From Paenimyroides ummariense (lineage in GTDB: Bacteria; Bacteroidota; Bacteroidia; Flavobacteriales; Flavobacteriaceae): a stretch of 64,000 bases of DNA. The notes beneath the pieces were generated by a model. That model was not told where the DNA came from, searched no databases, and worked only from the letters and a program-made list of their open reading frames with translations. The stretch spans positions 42,497 to 106,496 of the forward strand of contig NZ_FOVI01000011.1 in NCBI RefSeq assembly GCF_900115115.1, in the 5' to 3' direction. Positions 33,599 through 41,882 of this stretch are shown here, in pieces (position 1 is the stretch's first letter; every line of letters begins with the position of its first letter). Made by a program: the position numbers and the translations under genes.

Positions 33599-35761
33599 TT
33601 AGCGCTTTGCTTTCTTTGTTTCTTTAGGTTTTACTATTTTCATCTCCTCAATAAGGTGTTTTGCACCCGCATATTTATCAATAACGAACAAAATATAGCG
33701 AGCATCAACCATAATGTTTCTGCAAATAGCCGGATCGTAATGAATATCGCTCATAGTTCCTTCCCAAACACGGTCAAAATTTAAACCTATTAAATTACCG
33801 TGCGCATCAATTGCTGGTGAACCAGAATTTCCGCCTGTTGTGTGGTTGGTAGCAATAAAGTTTAGAGGTAATTTCCCGTTTTTATCTGCATACGGACCAA
33901 AATCTTTGGTGTTATACAAATCAATCAGTTTTTGCGGAACATCAAATTCATAATCACCCGGAACATATTTTTCCATCACCCCATCTAAATAAGTAACATG
34001 GCTGTAAGTAACAGCATCACTCGGTTGGTAGCCGTTTACTTTTCCGTAAGTAACGCGTAAAGTTGAGTTGGCGTCTGGGAAAATACGGGCATCAGGAAAC
34101 AATTCCAATTGCGCTTTCATATACGTACGTTGCAAACTTTCTAGTTCTAAAGCCATTTTATCGTAGTTTGGTGCAATGTTGCTAAAATAATTGTCTGCTA
34201 AACTTTTAGCTAATGCATAACCAGGATCTTTCTGCATGTTTTTCACCACATCGGCAGCTTTTCCGTTCATTAATTTTTTTAAACCGTCGTAAGATGTTAA
34301 TGCAGATTTGCTGTAAATATCGTTACCTAAAGCAACATAATCTTTATCTTTAATAGATGAAGGCGTAAGGTTTGCAGGCGCTTTAGTTCCGTACAATTTC
34401 ACTGTTTCATTGAAAATTCCGTGGTCAACATCTTTATTATAATCTTTATATAAAGATTCTAATCCTTTAACTAAATTGTCTTTACGGTCGTTAAAAGCTT
34501 GCTCACCACCTTTTGTAAAAGCGTTTTCTAACTGATACAAACGGAAACCAACCGATAATAATTCGTTATTTCTTAAAACAACTTCTTGGAAATAATCGCG
34601 TGCTAATGTATAAGGAGTGATTTCTTTGTAGATTTTTTCGAACTGTGGCAGTAAATTACCGTATTCGTTCATTTTATTTTTTTCGTTTGCACGTTTAATG
34701 AACTCTTGCTCAAACGATTTTTTAATCGCAACGGCATTCGATTTTTTTAAACCTTGACTTTCGCCAATCCATTTTTTCCAGTAGTTTGCGATGCTAGCGT
34801 ATTTTGAAGCATACTGAATTTTGATTGCCTGATCCTGACGCATAAATCCATCGGCAACTTTCAACGCTTTGTCACGGATTTCAATTTTTGCCGGATTTAA
34901 ATCGTTCACAATTTGTTCCACTGCAAAAGAAGGAAGGTATTCTTGCGTTCTGCCCGGATAACCGTAAACCATTGTAAAATCGTTTTGTTCTACACCGTTA
35001 ATCGAAACTGGTAAGAAATGTTTCGGTGTGTAAGGCACGTTATCTTTAGAATATTTTGCAGGTCGGTTGTTTTTATCGGCATAAATTCTAAACAAAGAGA
35101 AATCTCCGGTATGACGTGGCCAAACCCAGTTATCAGTATCCGATCCAAATTTTCCGATGGATGATGGTGGTGCACCAACCAAACGAACATCTTCAAAAGA
35201 TTCAGTTACAAACAGCATGTATTGGTTTCCTTCAAAAAAGGTACGAATCATAACACTTTGCCAAGCTTCGCGTTTGTATGATTTCTGTAAATCGTTAATG
35301 TTTTTCTGAACCGCAGCTTTCTTTTCAGCTTCACCGTTTATAGCATCAACACCGTTCATTATTTCTTTGGTAACATCGTGAATGCTTACAATAAAAGTAA
35401 CTTCAAGATCTGGATTTGGTAATTCTTCTTCGTAAGATTTAGCCCAAAAACCGTCTTGTAAATAATCGTGTTCTACCGTTGAATGCGATTGGATTTCGCC
35501 GTAACCACAGTGGTGGTTTGTAAGCAATAATCCTTTAGATGAGATAACTTCTGCGGTACAGCCGCCGTTAAATTGCGGAACCGCGTCTTTTAAGCTAGAA
35601 TTGTTAACATCATAAATATCGGTAACCGACATTTTCATTCCAAGGCTTTTCATTTCCTTTTCGTTCATTCCTTTTAATAAAGAAGGAACCCACATGCCAC
35701 CTTGTTGGGCAAAAATTGGAAACGAAACTAATAATACGATAGCTCGTAGTAATTTTTTCAT
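33599..35761 (-). CDS. S46 family dipeptidyl-peptidase, DPP11-type (Asp/Glu-specific)
   Basis: An exported serine peptidase of 720 residues with a signal peptide ending PIFAQ. The catalytic histidine is in LLLTNHHCGY (H83/H84) and the serine is S646 in TTGGNSGSP. S46 enzymes remove dipeptides from the N-terminus of peptides in the periplasm. The residue 18 after the serine sets specificity: Gly in DPP7 and Arg in DPP11 of Porphyromonas gingivalis (S655 and R673). Here it is R664 in NFDRVWEG, with the same spacing of 18, so cleavage after Asp or Glu is inferred. It stands alone. Confidence 0.93.
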   Translation of the reverse strand: MKKLLRAIVLLVSFPIFAQQGGMWVPSLLKGMNEKEMKSLGMKMSVTDIYDVNNSSLKDAVPQFNGGCTAEVISSKGLLLTNHHCGYGEIQSHSTVEHDYLQDGFWAKSYEEELPNPDLEVTFIVSIHDVTKEIMNGVDAINGEAEKKAAVQKNINDLQKSYKREAWQSVMIRTFFEGNQYMLFVTESFEDVRLVGAPPSSIGKFGSDTDNWVWPRHTGDFSLFRIYADKNNRPAKYSKDNVPYTPKHFLPVSINGVEQNDFTMVYGYPGRTQEYLPSFAVEQIVNDLNPAKIEIRDKALKVADGFMRQDQAIKIQYASKYASIANYWKKWIGESQGLKKSNAVAIKKSFEQEFIKRANEKNKMNEYGNLLPQFEKIYKEITPYTLARDYFQEVVLRNNELLSVGFRLYQLENAFTKGGEQAFNDRKDNLVKGLESLYKDYNKDVDHGIFNETVKLYGTKAPANLTPSSIKDKDYVALGNDIYSKSALTSYDGLKKLMNGKAADVVKNMQKDPGYALAKSLADNYFSNIAPNYDKMALELESLQRTYMKAQLELFPDARIFPDANSTLRVTYGKVNGYQPSDAVTYSHVTYLDGVMEKYVPGDYEFDVPQKLIDLYNTKDFGPYADKNGKLPLNFIATNHTTGGNSGSPAIDAHGNLIGLNFDRVWEGTMSDIHYDPAICRNIMVDARYILFVIDKYAGAKHLIEEMKIVKPKETKKAKR

Positions 35762-35855
35762 TTTTTAGATTTGTTAAAAGAGTGAAAAATTTGAATGCCC
35801 AAGGTACGAATTTTAAAACGATTTTTTTATGTTTGATGTTTATTAGCCTGCATTT

Positions 35856-36236
35856 ATGAAGTTTTTAAGATTTAATTTGCGCTATTTTGTACTAATGCTG
35901 GTCATTTTTGCGGTAGAAGTTTGCATTGCGCTTTTTGTACACGATAATTTTATTCGTCCGTTTGTGGGCGATATTATTGTAATTTGGTTTGTGTATTATT
36001 TTATAAGGGCTTTTGTAAACTGCAAGCCTATTTATATTGCGTGGTTTACCTTGACATTTGCCTTTGCTGTAGAAATTGGCCAGTATTTTAAATTGGTAAC
36101 TGTTTTAGGATTAGAAGATAACAAGCTGGCGCGAATTGTTATAGGAACATCGTTTTCGTGGTGGGATTTACTTTGCTATGTAATTGGTTTTGGATTTTTG
36201 TTTTTACTGGATAAAGATTTAAGGAAAAATCATTAA
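35856..36236 (+). CDS. DUF2809 family membrane protein
   Basis: A small integral membrane protein of 126 residues with about four hydrophobic helices (8-28, 38-55, 60-75, 100-122). The conserved points are FNLRYF at the start, FVGDIIVIWFVYYFI, FAFAVEIGQYF, and GTSFSWWDLLCYVIG. The family is DUF2809, of unknown function, possibly related to VanZ-like proteins. The end overlaps the converging acetyltransferase gene by 18 bases. Confidence 0.85.
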   Translation: MKFLRFNLRYFVLMLVIFAVEVCIALFVHDNFIRPFVGDIIVIWFVYYFIRAFVNCKPIYIAWFTLTFAFAVEIGQYFKLVTVLGLEDNKLARIVIGTSFSWWDLLCYVIGFGFLFLLDKDLRKNH

Positions 36237-36659
36237 ATCGCGTTTGTGTTTTTTAAACTGTTCTTTTTCGTATAGTTGGATAGCACGTTGATTGTGTGGC
36301 TCCACCTCTAAAACAATTTTCTTGTAGTTGTTTTCTTGTGCGAATTGTTTAATGAATTCCATTGCTTTTTTACCGATTCCTTTTCCCTGATAATTATTGT
36401 CGATATACAGTTCATCTAACAAAAGCACATTTCCGCTCATTTCAAAACTAAAAAACTGAACCAAAATTGTATAACCACAAATTTCGTTGTTGTATTTAAT
36501 TACAAAACATTTACCGGCTTCAGGTTTATTTATAAATTCTAAAAAAAGGTTTGTAGTGTTTTCTTTATTGATAGGATATCCGTCAATTGCATAAAAATCA
36601 ATCATTAGGTTTACAACTGCAGGAATGGTTTCGGTTTTTAAGAGTTCGAATTTTATCAT
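36219..36659 (-). CDS. GNAT family N-acetyltransferase
   Basis: A 146-residue acetyltransferase. The acetyl-CoA loop is YQGKGIGKKAMEF (Q-x-x-G-x-G), preceded by the beta-4 strand LLLDELYID and followed by VLEVEPHNQRAIQLYEKEQF with the family's N-x-x-A-x-x-L-Y-E. The acceptor substrate is not known. It is 12 bases after the Kdo transferase gene and likely its partner in one transcript. The 3' ends of this gene and the DUF2809 gene overlap. Confidence 0.88.
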   Translation of the reverse strand: MIKFELLKTETIPAVVNLMIDFYAIDGYPINKENTTNLFLEFINKPEAGKCFVIKYNNEICGYTILVQFFSFEMSGNVLLLDELYIDNNYQGKGIGKKAMEFIKQFAQENNYKKIVLEVEPHNQRAIQLYEKEQFKKHKRDLMIFP

Positions 36660-36671
36660 GAATTGAATTTT

Positions 36672-37910
36672 TTATAAGTTTTGAGTTCGTTCAACAAAAT
36701 CCATAATAACTTTAGTAGCGTTTTTATTTTTCAGAACAAACTCTCGATTTTTTTGTCCTAATTCCTTTCTGTAATTAAGATCAGAAATTAAACGGTTAAA
36801 AGTCAAAACTAATTCTTCTGTATTGTTCACAACCAAACAACTTCCTAAAGCAACCAAATCTTTTGCTTCTTGAAATTTTGAAAACTTCGGACCAATAACC
36901 ACAGGTGTTCCATAAGTTGCAGGTTCTAAAATATTATGTAATCCGGTTTTAAAAGCACCGCCAACATACGCAATATCTGCATAAGCGTAAATCTGCGTTA
37001 AAATTCCAATAGTATCAATAATAAAAACATCGGCATCTTTCAAATCTTCGGTTTTGTAATTAGTATATCGAACCGTTTTTTTATCAATTTTAGAAATCAG
37101 TCGAGTAATTTCTTCTTCTTTAATATTATGCGGTGCAATAATAAATTTAATGTTTTTACTATTGTAAAGGTACGGCAGATAAATTGTTTCATCATCGATC
37201 CACGAACTGCCAATAACAATTGTTGTGGTATTGTTTTTAAATTCCGCAATAAAATTTAGCGGTTGTGCACGTTCTACAATCTGTGCCACACGGTCAAAAC
37301 GTGTATCGCCATTTACGATTGAATTATTAAAATTGATCGATTTAAGCAGTTGAGCAGACGCATCGTTCTGAACAAAAAAATGATTGAAACTTTGCAACGC
37401 TTTTCTGTAAAAACCACCATACCATTTAAAAAATAATTGATTTTTACGGAAAATCCCTGAAATTAAATAAGTAGGAATATTTCTGTTTTTAAGTTCGTAC
37501 AAATAATTCGGCCAAAATTCATACTTAATAAAGAACACCATTTTAGGCTGCACAATATCTAAAAATCGTTTTACATTTTGCGTTGTATCTAACGGAAGAT
37601 AAATAGTGTAATCGGCAACTTTGTTGTTCTTTCTGATTTCAAATCCCGACGGAGAAAAAAATGTCAGTAATAATTTATATTCGGGATATTTTGTTTTGAT
37701 TTCTTCCATCACCGGCAAACCTTGTTCATATTCGCCTAACGAAGCTACATGAAACCAAATGAATTCTTGATTTTTATCGATCTTATTTTCTAAAACAGCA
37801 AAGGATTGCTTTCTGCCATCGACAAACAATTTCATTTTCGGGCTGAAAAATCGTGAAAAAGGCAGTAAAAATGCCGCTAAATTGATGCCTAACTGATAAA
37901 GAAATTTCAT
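36672..37910 (-). CDS. waaA: 3-deoxy-D-manno-octulosonic acid (Kdo) transferase
   Basis: A GT30 glycosyltransferase of 412 residues that adds Kdo to lipid A precursor on the cytoplasmic face of the inner membrane, an essential step in LPS. There is an N-terminal hydrophobic anchor (about 5-22). The acceptor-site glutamate is E60 in HVASLGEYEQG; the donor half has GSSWIDDE, PHNIKEEEI and YVGGAFKTGLHNILEPATYGTPVVIGP. The length and motifs match WaaA. How many Kdo residues it adds cannot be read from the sequence. Confidence 0.93.
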   Translation of the reverse strand: MKFLYQLGINLAAFLLPFSRFFSPKMKLFVDGRKQSFAVLENKIDKNQEFIWFHVASLGEYEQGLPVMEEIKTKYPEYKLLLTFFSPSGFEIRKNNKVADYTIYLPLDTTQNVKRFLDIVQPKMVFFIKYEFWPNYLYELKNRNIPTYLISGIFRKNQLFFKWYGGFYRKALQSFNHFFVQNDASAQLLKSINFNNSIVNGDTRFDRVAQIVERAQPLNFIAEFKNNTTTIVIGSSWIDDETIYLPYLYNSKNIKFIIAPHNIKEEEITRLISKIDKKTVRYTNYKTEDLKDADVFIIDTIGILTQIYAYADIAYVGGAFKTGLHNILEPATYGTPVVIGPKFSKFQEAKDLVALGSCLVVNNTEELVLTFNRLISDLNYRKELGQKNREFVLKNKNATKVIMDFVERTQNL

Positions 37911-38036
37911 GTAAATTTATTATTGCTGTAAAAATACAAATTACCTAATAAATTGTCTTATGAAAAGATTTTAAAGATGATAATTTATTAAATTTGAGTT
38001 ACAATGAACATTTAAAGTATCACAAAAATTATTATA

Positions 38037-38498
38037 ATGGAAAAATTACAGTTTACAATTGATATTCCGGCACCAGCACAGAAAGTTTATGAAGCAATGC
38101 TTGGTTTGAATGATAAAAGCACCTACGAAAGCTGGGCATCGGTTTTTAACCCAACATCAACTTATGAAGGCAGCTGGAACAAAGGCGCCAAAATTTATTT
38201 TGTTGGAACCGATGAAAAAGGGGAGAAAGCTGGGATGATTTCGCAGGTTGAAGAAAATAATCCTGCAGTTTTCGTATCAGTTCGTCATTACGGTTTTGTT
38301 CAGGGTAATGAAGAAGTTACTGAAGGCGAAATGGTTGAGAAATGGGCGGGAGGTCACGAAAATTATACGTTTACAGAAAATAACGGTAACACAAAAGTTA
38401 CTGTTGATATTGATGTAATCGATGAATATTTAGACTATTTTAAGAACATCTATCCAAAAGCGTTAGAAGCTTTAAAAAATGTTGTTTTAAACGGCTAA
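38037..38498 (+). CDS. SRPBCC (START-like) domain protein
   Basis: A 153-residue protein made of one SRPBCC helix-grip domain: N-terminal LQFTIDIPAPAQKVYEAML, then WASVFNPTSTYEGSWNKGAKIYF, and the C-terminal helix YLDYFKNIYPKALEALKNV. The fold binds small hydrophobic ligands. It resembles the AHSA1-like subgroup. No specific ligand or pathway is indicated; it stands next to the aminotransferase gene. Confidence 0.85.
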   Translation: MEKLQFTIDIPAPAQKVYEAMLGLNDKSTYESWASVFNPTSTYEGSWNKGAKIYFVGTDEKGEKAGMISQVEENNPAVFVSVRHYGFVQGNEEVTEGEMVEKWAGGHENYTFTENNGNTKVTVDIDVIDEYLDYFKNIYPKALEALKNVVLNG

Positions 38499-38524
38499 CT
38501 ATAAAATAATTCGAGCGGTTTTTT

Positions 38525-38532
38525 TACCTTTG
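38525..38532 (+). promoter_or_regulatory. -7 promoter element of the DegT-family gene
   Basis: TACCTTTG is a full match to TAnnTTTG, 18 bases before the start codon at 38551. It supports that start over the in-frame ATG-like codon at 38530, which lies in the element itself. Confidence 0.6.
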
Positions 38533-38550
38533 CGTATCAAATTTTCAATA

Positions 38551-39681
38551 ATGAAAAAACTACAAATGGTTGACTTGAAAAGTCAATACGATGATATAAA
38601 AGAAATTGTAAACGCCGGTATTCAAGAAGTGTTGGACACAACAACCTACATTAACGGACCAAAAGTTCATGAGTTTCAAAAGAATTTAGAACAGTATTTG
38701 GGCGTTAAACACGTAATTCCATGTGCTAATGGAACTGATGCTTTGCAAATTGCCATGATGGGCTTGGGTTTAAAACCGGGAGATGAGGTTATTACTGCCG
38801 ATTTTACTTTTGCTGCAACGGTTGAAGTTGTTGCTTTGTTAGGATTGGTTCCCGTTTTGGTTGATGTGGAAGAAGATTCTATGAACATTTCGGTAGATGC
38901 CATTAAAAAAGCCATTACACCAAAAACCAAAGCTATTGTTCCGGTTCATTTATTTGGTCGCGCTGCAAATATGGACGCGATTATGGATTTAGCAAAAGAA
39001 CATAATTTATTTGTGATAGAAGACAATGCGCAGGCAATAGGGGCGAATTATACGGCAGCAAACGGTACTAAAACAAAAGTTGGCGCTATTGGTCATATAG
39101 GAGCAACATCGTTTTTTCCTTCTAAAAATTTAGGATGTTATGGCGATGGCGGTGCGATCTTTACAAACGATGACGAGTTGGCGCATACTATTCGCGGAAT
39201 TGTAAACCACGGAATGTACGAACGTTATCATCATGATGTTGTAGGTGTGAATTCACGTTTAGACAGTATTCAAGCAGTAGTTTTAAATGCTAAATTACCA
39301 CTTTTAGATAAATACAATACAGCTCGAAAAAATGCTGCAAAGGCTTATAACGATGCTTTTTCTGTAAATGAAAACATTATTACACCGGTATTTGATATCG
39401 ATGGAGACGATCACGTTTTTCACCAATATGTTATGAGAATTACCAACGGAAAACGCGATGCCCTTTTAACGCATTTACAAGAGAAAGGAATTCCGTGTGC
39501 TATTTATTACCCAATTCCGTTACACAAGCAAAAAGCGTATGCCGATGCTCGCTATAATGATGTTGATTTTCCGGTAACCAATATGTTTGCAGATCAGGTT
39601 ATTGCCTTACCAATGCATACCGAATTAGGAAAAGATCAGATTGATTTTATAACTTCAACGGTTTTAGAATTTGTTAAATAG
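38551..39681 (+). CDS. DegT/DnrJ/EryC1/StrS-family sugar aminotransferase
   Basis: A PLP-dependent aminotransferase of 376 residues that acts on nucleotide-activated keto sugars for surface polysaccharide. The N-terminal MVDLKSQYDDIK, then CANGTDALQIAM, VIEDNAQAIGA and the PLP lysine K192 in SFFPSKNLGCYGDGGAI are typical; the C-terminal PCAIYYPIPLHKQ is also conserved. I start it at 38551 (MKKLQMVDL). The exact sugar is not known. It is not in a polysaccharide cluster here, so it may be a WecE- or WlbE-like single gene. Confidence 0.9.
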   Translation: MKKLQMVDLKSQYDDIKEIVNAGIQEVLDTTTYINGPKVHEFQKNLEQYLGVKHVIPCANGTDALQIAMMGLGLKPGDEVITADFTFAATVEVVALLGLVPVLVDVEEDSMNISVDAIKKAITPKTKAIVPVHLFGRAANMDAIMDLAKEHNLFVIEDNAQAIGANYTAANGTKTKVGAIGHIGATSFFPSKNLGCYGDGGAIFTNDDELAHTIRGIVNHGMYERYHHDVVGVNSRLDSIQAVVLNAKLPLLDKYNTARKNAAKAYNDAFSVNENIITPVFDIDGDDHVFHQYVMRITNGKRDALLTHLQEKGIPCAIYYPIPLHKQKAYADARYNDVDFPVTNMFADQVIALPMHTELGKDQIDFITSTVLEFVK

Positions 39682-39682
39682 T

Positions 39683-39712
39683 AAAAAGTCCTCAATTGAG
39701 GACTTTTTTTTA
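39683..39712 (+). terminator. terminator after the aminotransferase gene
   Basis: Stem AAAGTCCTCAA / TTGAGGACTTT followed by T-run. Confidence 0.88.
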
Positions 39713-39720
39713 TGAGTTCT

Positions 39721-39750
39721 TGTCATGCTGAACTTGTTTCAGCATCTCAC
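39721..39750 (+). repeat. REP-like hairpin, copy B
   Basis: A 30-base element TGTCA...TCTCAC with a perfect 8-base-pair stem (ATGCTGAA at 39725-39732, TTCAGCAT at 39738-39745). It matches the inverted copy at 40052-40081 in 22 of 30 positions, with compensatory changes in the stem. Confidence 0.7.
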
Positions 39751-39756
39751 AAGTAA

Positions 39757-40037
39757 CTAAAATAATTTTAGGGTTTCTAAATTAGGATTGGTGGATTTTA
39801 TCAAATTCAGTTTCCACTCTTTTTTCCAATTTTTAAGTTGTTTTTCTCTAATAATAGCTTGATTAATTTCATTAAAAACTTCAAAGTAAATCAAATCTGT
39901 TAGATTATATTTTGATGTGAATATTGAACCGTCATGATTATTATGCTGTGAAATTCTATTATTTAAATCATTACTTACACCAACATAAAATGTTGTTCTG
40001 AATTTATTAGTAATGATAAAACATAGTATTCTTTCAT
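39757..40037 (-). pseudogene. GIY-YIG endonuclease-like gene, frameshifted
   Basis: On the minus strand an ATG at 40037 starts MKEYYV and then leaves frame. Adding one T to the T4 run (plus-strand A4 at 40018-40021) restores MKEYYVFIITNKFRTTFYVGVSNDL-type reading to the TAG at 39757, about 94 residues. The GIY-YIG core is plain: YYV-FIIT as the first motif, FYVGVSNDLNNRI with the catalytic arginine, and REKQLKNWKKEW with the metal-binding glutamate. Small proteins of this kind are common and multi-copy in flavobacteria. The gene lies exactly between two inverted REP-like hairpins. Either it is a recent pseudogene, or the base is missing in the sequence. Confidence 0.75.
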
Positions 40038-40051
40038 AGTTTATTATTGTG

Positions 40052-40081
40052 GTGAGACCCTGAAATGAATTCCGGGTGACA
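40052..40081 (-). repeat. REP-like hairpin, copy C (inverted)
   Basis: On the minus strand a 30-base element TGTCA...TCTCAC of the same length as copy B. The stem has seven of eight pairs; two of them (C-G in place of T-A and G-C) are compensatory to copy B. It bounds the GIY-YIG gene on its 5' side. Confidence 0.7.
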
Positions 40082-40116
40082 AGATTGTGCTTTATATAAA
40101 AGTATTTCGACTAATA

Positions 40117-40500
40117 TTACAAAACCAATTCTTTATACAATTTATCAAACGTAGCATTTAAATCTGCTGATAAACCGGGATGTGGGCGTGATGATTGAAT
40201 GCTTGAACTTTTTACAGCAGTAATCCATCGGAATTTTTCATCGGCTTCTAAAGTAGCAATTGGTCCGCCATCTTTTGCACCCGAGCAAATTTTAGCAAAC
40301 GATTCTAAATTTTCTTTTAATTGAATTAAATCGAATTCGTTGCAGAAACTTCTTATTTTTTCTTCATGAATATGATATTCAAACCGAATGTATCGTTTTC
40401 TTTTACTGAATAAAATCAAACCGATATTTATAAATTCTTCGCGTTCAACCTTAGGAACAACTCGAATCACAGCGTATTCGTAAACAACTTTATCTTGCAT
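40117..40500 (-). CDS. DUF3037 family protein
   Basis: A cytoplasmic protein of 127 residues that starts VYEYAVIRVVPKVEREEFINIGLILF, the hallmark of DUF3037. It continues with a charged middle part and ends in HPGLSADLNATFDKLYKELVL. The start overlaps the end of the HipA-like kinase gene by 11 bases, so the two are translated together. From memory DUF3037 genes are often next to HipA-like kinases; the function of the pair is not established. Because of the overlap this protein may be the substrate, partner or neutraliser of the kinase. Confidence 0.85.
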   Translation of the reverse strand: MQDKVVYEYAVIRVVPKVEREEFINIGLILFSKRKRYIRFEYHIHEEKIRSFCNEFDLIQLKENLESFAKICSGAKDGGPIATLEADEKFRWITAVKSSSIQSSRPHPGLSADLNATFDKLYKELVL

Positions 40501-41263
40501 CTTGAGCAGCTTTTAGAAAGATATCGGCATGCGCCAATCGGTTCGACAAAAATTGATAATACACTTCGCGAATTTCTTCGTTGCTAGGACCTTCTTCCCA
40601 GTTTAAAAATTCATCGGGAATAATATTTACCAATTCACGTAACACATTGTTGTTCAATTTCGCAGTGAATTCATTATGTGCTTCCTGAAGTTTAGTTGCC
40701 TTTTTAATTAGCGCATGATCTTTTATCAATGTAAACGGAGTTACCGATGTTTTCTCCCAATTATCCCACGAATGATGAAAATAAAACGATGCACCATGAT
40801 CTATCAGCCATAATTCTTTATGCCAAATTAACAGATTGGTGTTGCGAAAGGTACGATCCACATTGGTAATAAAACTGTCTAACCACACAATTTTTGACGC
40901 CAGCAATTCGTCGCAATCATTAGTCGCAACATCGTAAGTAACAGCACCAGAAAGATAATGCAGACCTAAATTCAATCCTTTGCTGAATTTTAATAAATCT
41001 TGAATTTCTTCGTCGCCTTCGGTTTGTCCAAAAGCTTCGTCTAATTCAATAAAAACCAATTCGGGTACAGGTAGTCCTAAATATTGTGCAATAACTCCAC
41101 CCAATAATTCTGATATTAAGGCTTTAACACCGTGACCTGCACCACGAAATTTTATCACGTATTTAAAATCGTCACAAGCTTCTGCCAAAGCGGGTAACGA
41201 GCCGCCTTCACGCAAAGGCGTAATATATCTGGTAACTGTTACCGTTCGTAAGTTTGGAATCAT
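40490..41263 (-). CDS. HipA-like kinase family protein
   Basis: A 257-residue kinase-like protein related to HipA toxins but shorter than HipA (about 440). It has a kinase-type ATP site: K38 in YVIKF, a glutamate in the next helix (E52, SELLGG), the catalytic loop D136 with N141 and N143 (NVDRTFRNTN), and the metal-binding D155 in LIDHGASF. All key residues are present, so it is probably active. The N-terminal HipA subdomain and any HipB-like DNA-binding antitoxin are absent. It lies between a lipoprotein gene (20 bases upstream) and DUF3037 (11-base overlap). Confidence 0.85.
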   Translation of the reverse strand: MIPNLRTVTVTRYITPLREGGSLPALAEACDDFKYVIKFRGAGHGVKALISELLGGVIAQYLGLPVPELVFIELDEAFGQTEGDEEIQDLLKFSKGLNLGLHYLSGAVTYDVATNDCDELLASKIVWLDSFITNVDRTFRNTNLLIWHKELWLIDHGASFYFHHSWDNWEKTSVTPFTLIKDHALIKKATKLQEAHNEFTAKLNNNVLRELVNIIPDEFLNWEEGPSNEEIREVYYQFLSNRLAHADIFLKAAQDAR

Positions 41264-41283
41264 AGTTTTTTCTATTCAACTGC

Positions 41284-41823
41284 TTAATGAAAGTACTCTA
41301 TATACTTTTTATTATTGGTTGATTTTGTATGTTTTTTTAATATTCTCATAATTTCATATATCTTAAGCTCGTTATCAGAGTCTAAAATTAAAAAATCATC
41401 AGTAGCAAATTTAGTTGAATCTTTTGCAAAGTTTACTCTATATCTCTTACCTTCATCAAATATATAATCATCAGAATTTATATTTTTAAGATATTCTGTA
41501 TTAAATTTTTGGATGTCAGATACAAATTGTTTACCAAACAATACTTTGATATCTTTAAATTCATTTTCGTTTAATTTGACATATTCAAAATCAACAGATG
41601 GTTTTAAGATTTCAAAAGCACAAGCGCAATCTTCTGGGATTACGGTCATTTGAGATAAATCACTAAAAGTGATGGATTTGCTTTTAAAATCGACTGTGAT
41701 TGATGAGGGAATATGAAGTTGCCCAGAAAAAATATCAATCTTCACGAAATCTAATTCTGGTTTGGTTTCTTTGGGTTCGCAACCAATTAATAACATCAGA
41801 AATATCAAACTAAAAAACTTCAT
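41284..41823 (-). CDS. lipoprotein of unknown function
   Basis: A lipoprotein of 179 residues with lipobox LIGC (C15) followed by EPKETKPE. The mature protein is beta-rich with no motif I recognise. It is downstream of a terminator that closes fabD, and 20 bases before the HipA-like gene. It could be the first gene of a three-gene unit with the kinase and DUF3037, or just a neighbour. Confidence 0.75.
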   Translation of the reverse strand: MKFFSLIFLMLLIGCEPKETKPELDFVKIDIFSGQLHIPSSITVDFKSKSITFSDLSQMTVIPEDCACAFEILKPSVDFEYVKLNENEFKDIKVLFGKQFVSDIQKFNTEYLKNINSDDYIFDEGKRYRVNFAKDSTKFATDDFLILDSDNELKIYEIMRILKKHTKSTNNKKYIEYFH

Positions 41824-41845
41824 AATTATTTTTCTTTAAAGATAT

Positions 41846-41880
41846 AAAAAAACGACTTCTGTTTTTGAAGTCGTTTTTAA
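41846..41880 (-). terminator. fabD terminator
   Basis: Stem AAAAACGACTTC / GAAGTCGTTTTT with T- and A-runs, directly after the fabD stop. It separates fabD from the lipoprotein gene. Confidence 0.85.
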
Positions 41881-41882
41881 GT

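Noticed and set aside
39757..40037. Reading the short ATG frame at 40037 as a real 20-residue peptide
   Set aside because: The frame stops at once, while the shifted frame has the complete GIY-YIG core; a broken nuclease gene explains it better.
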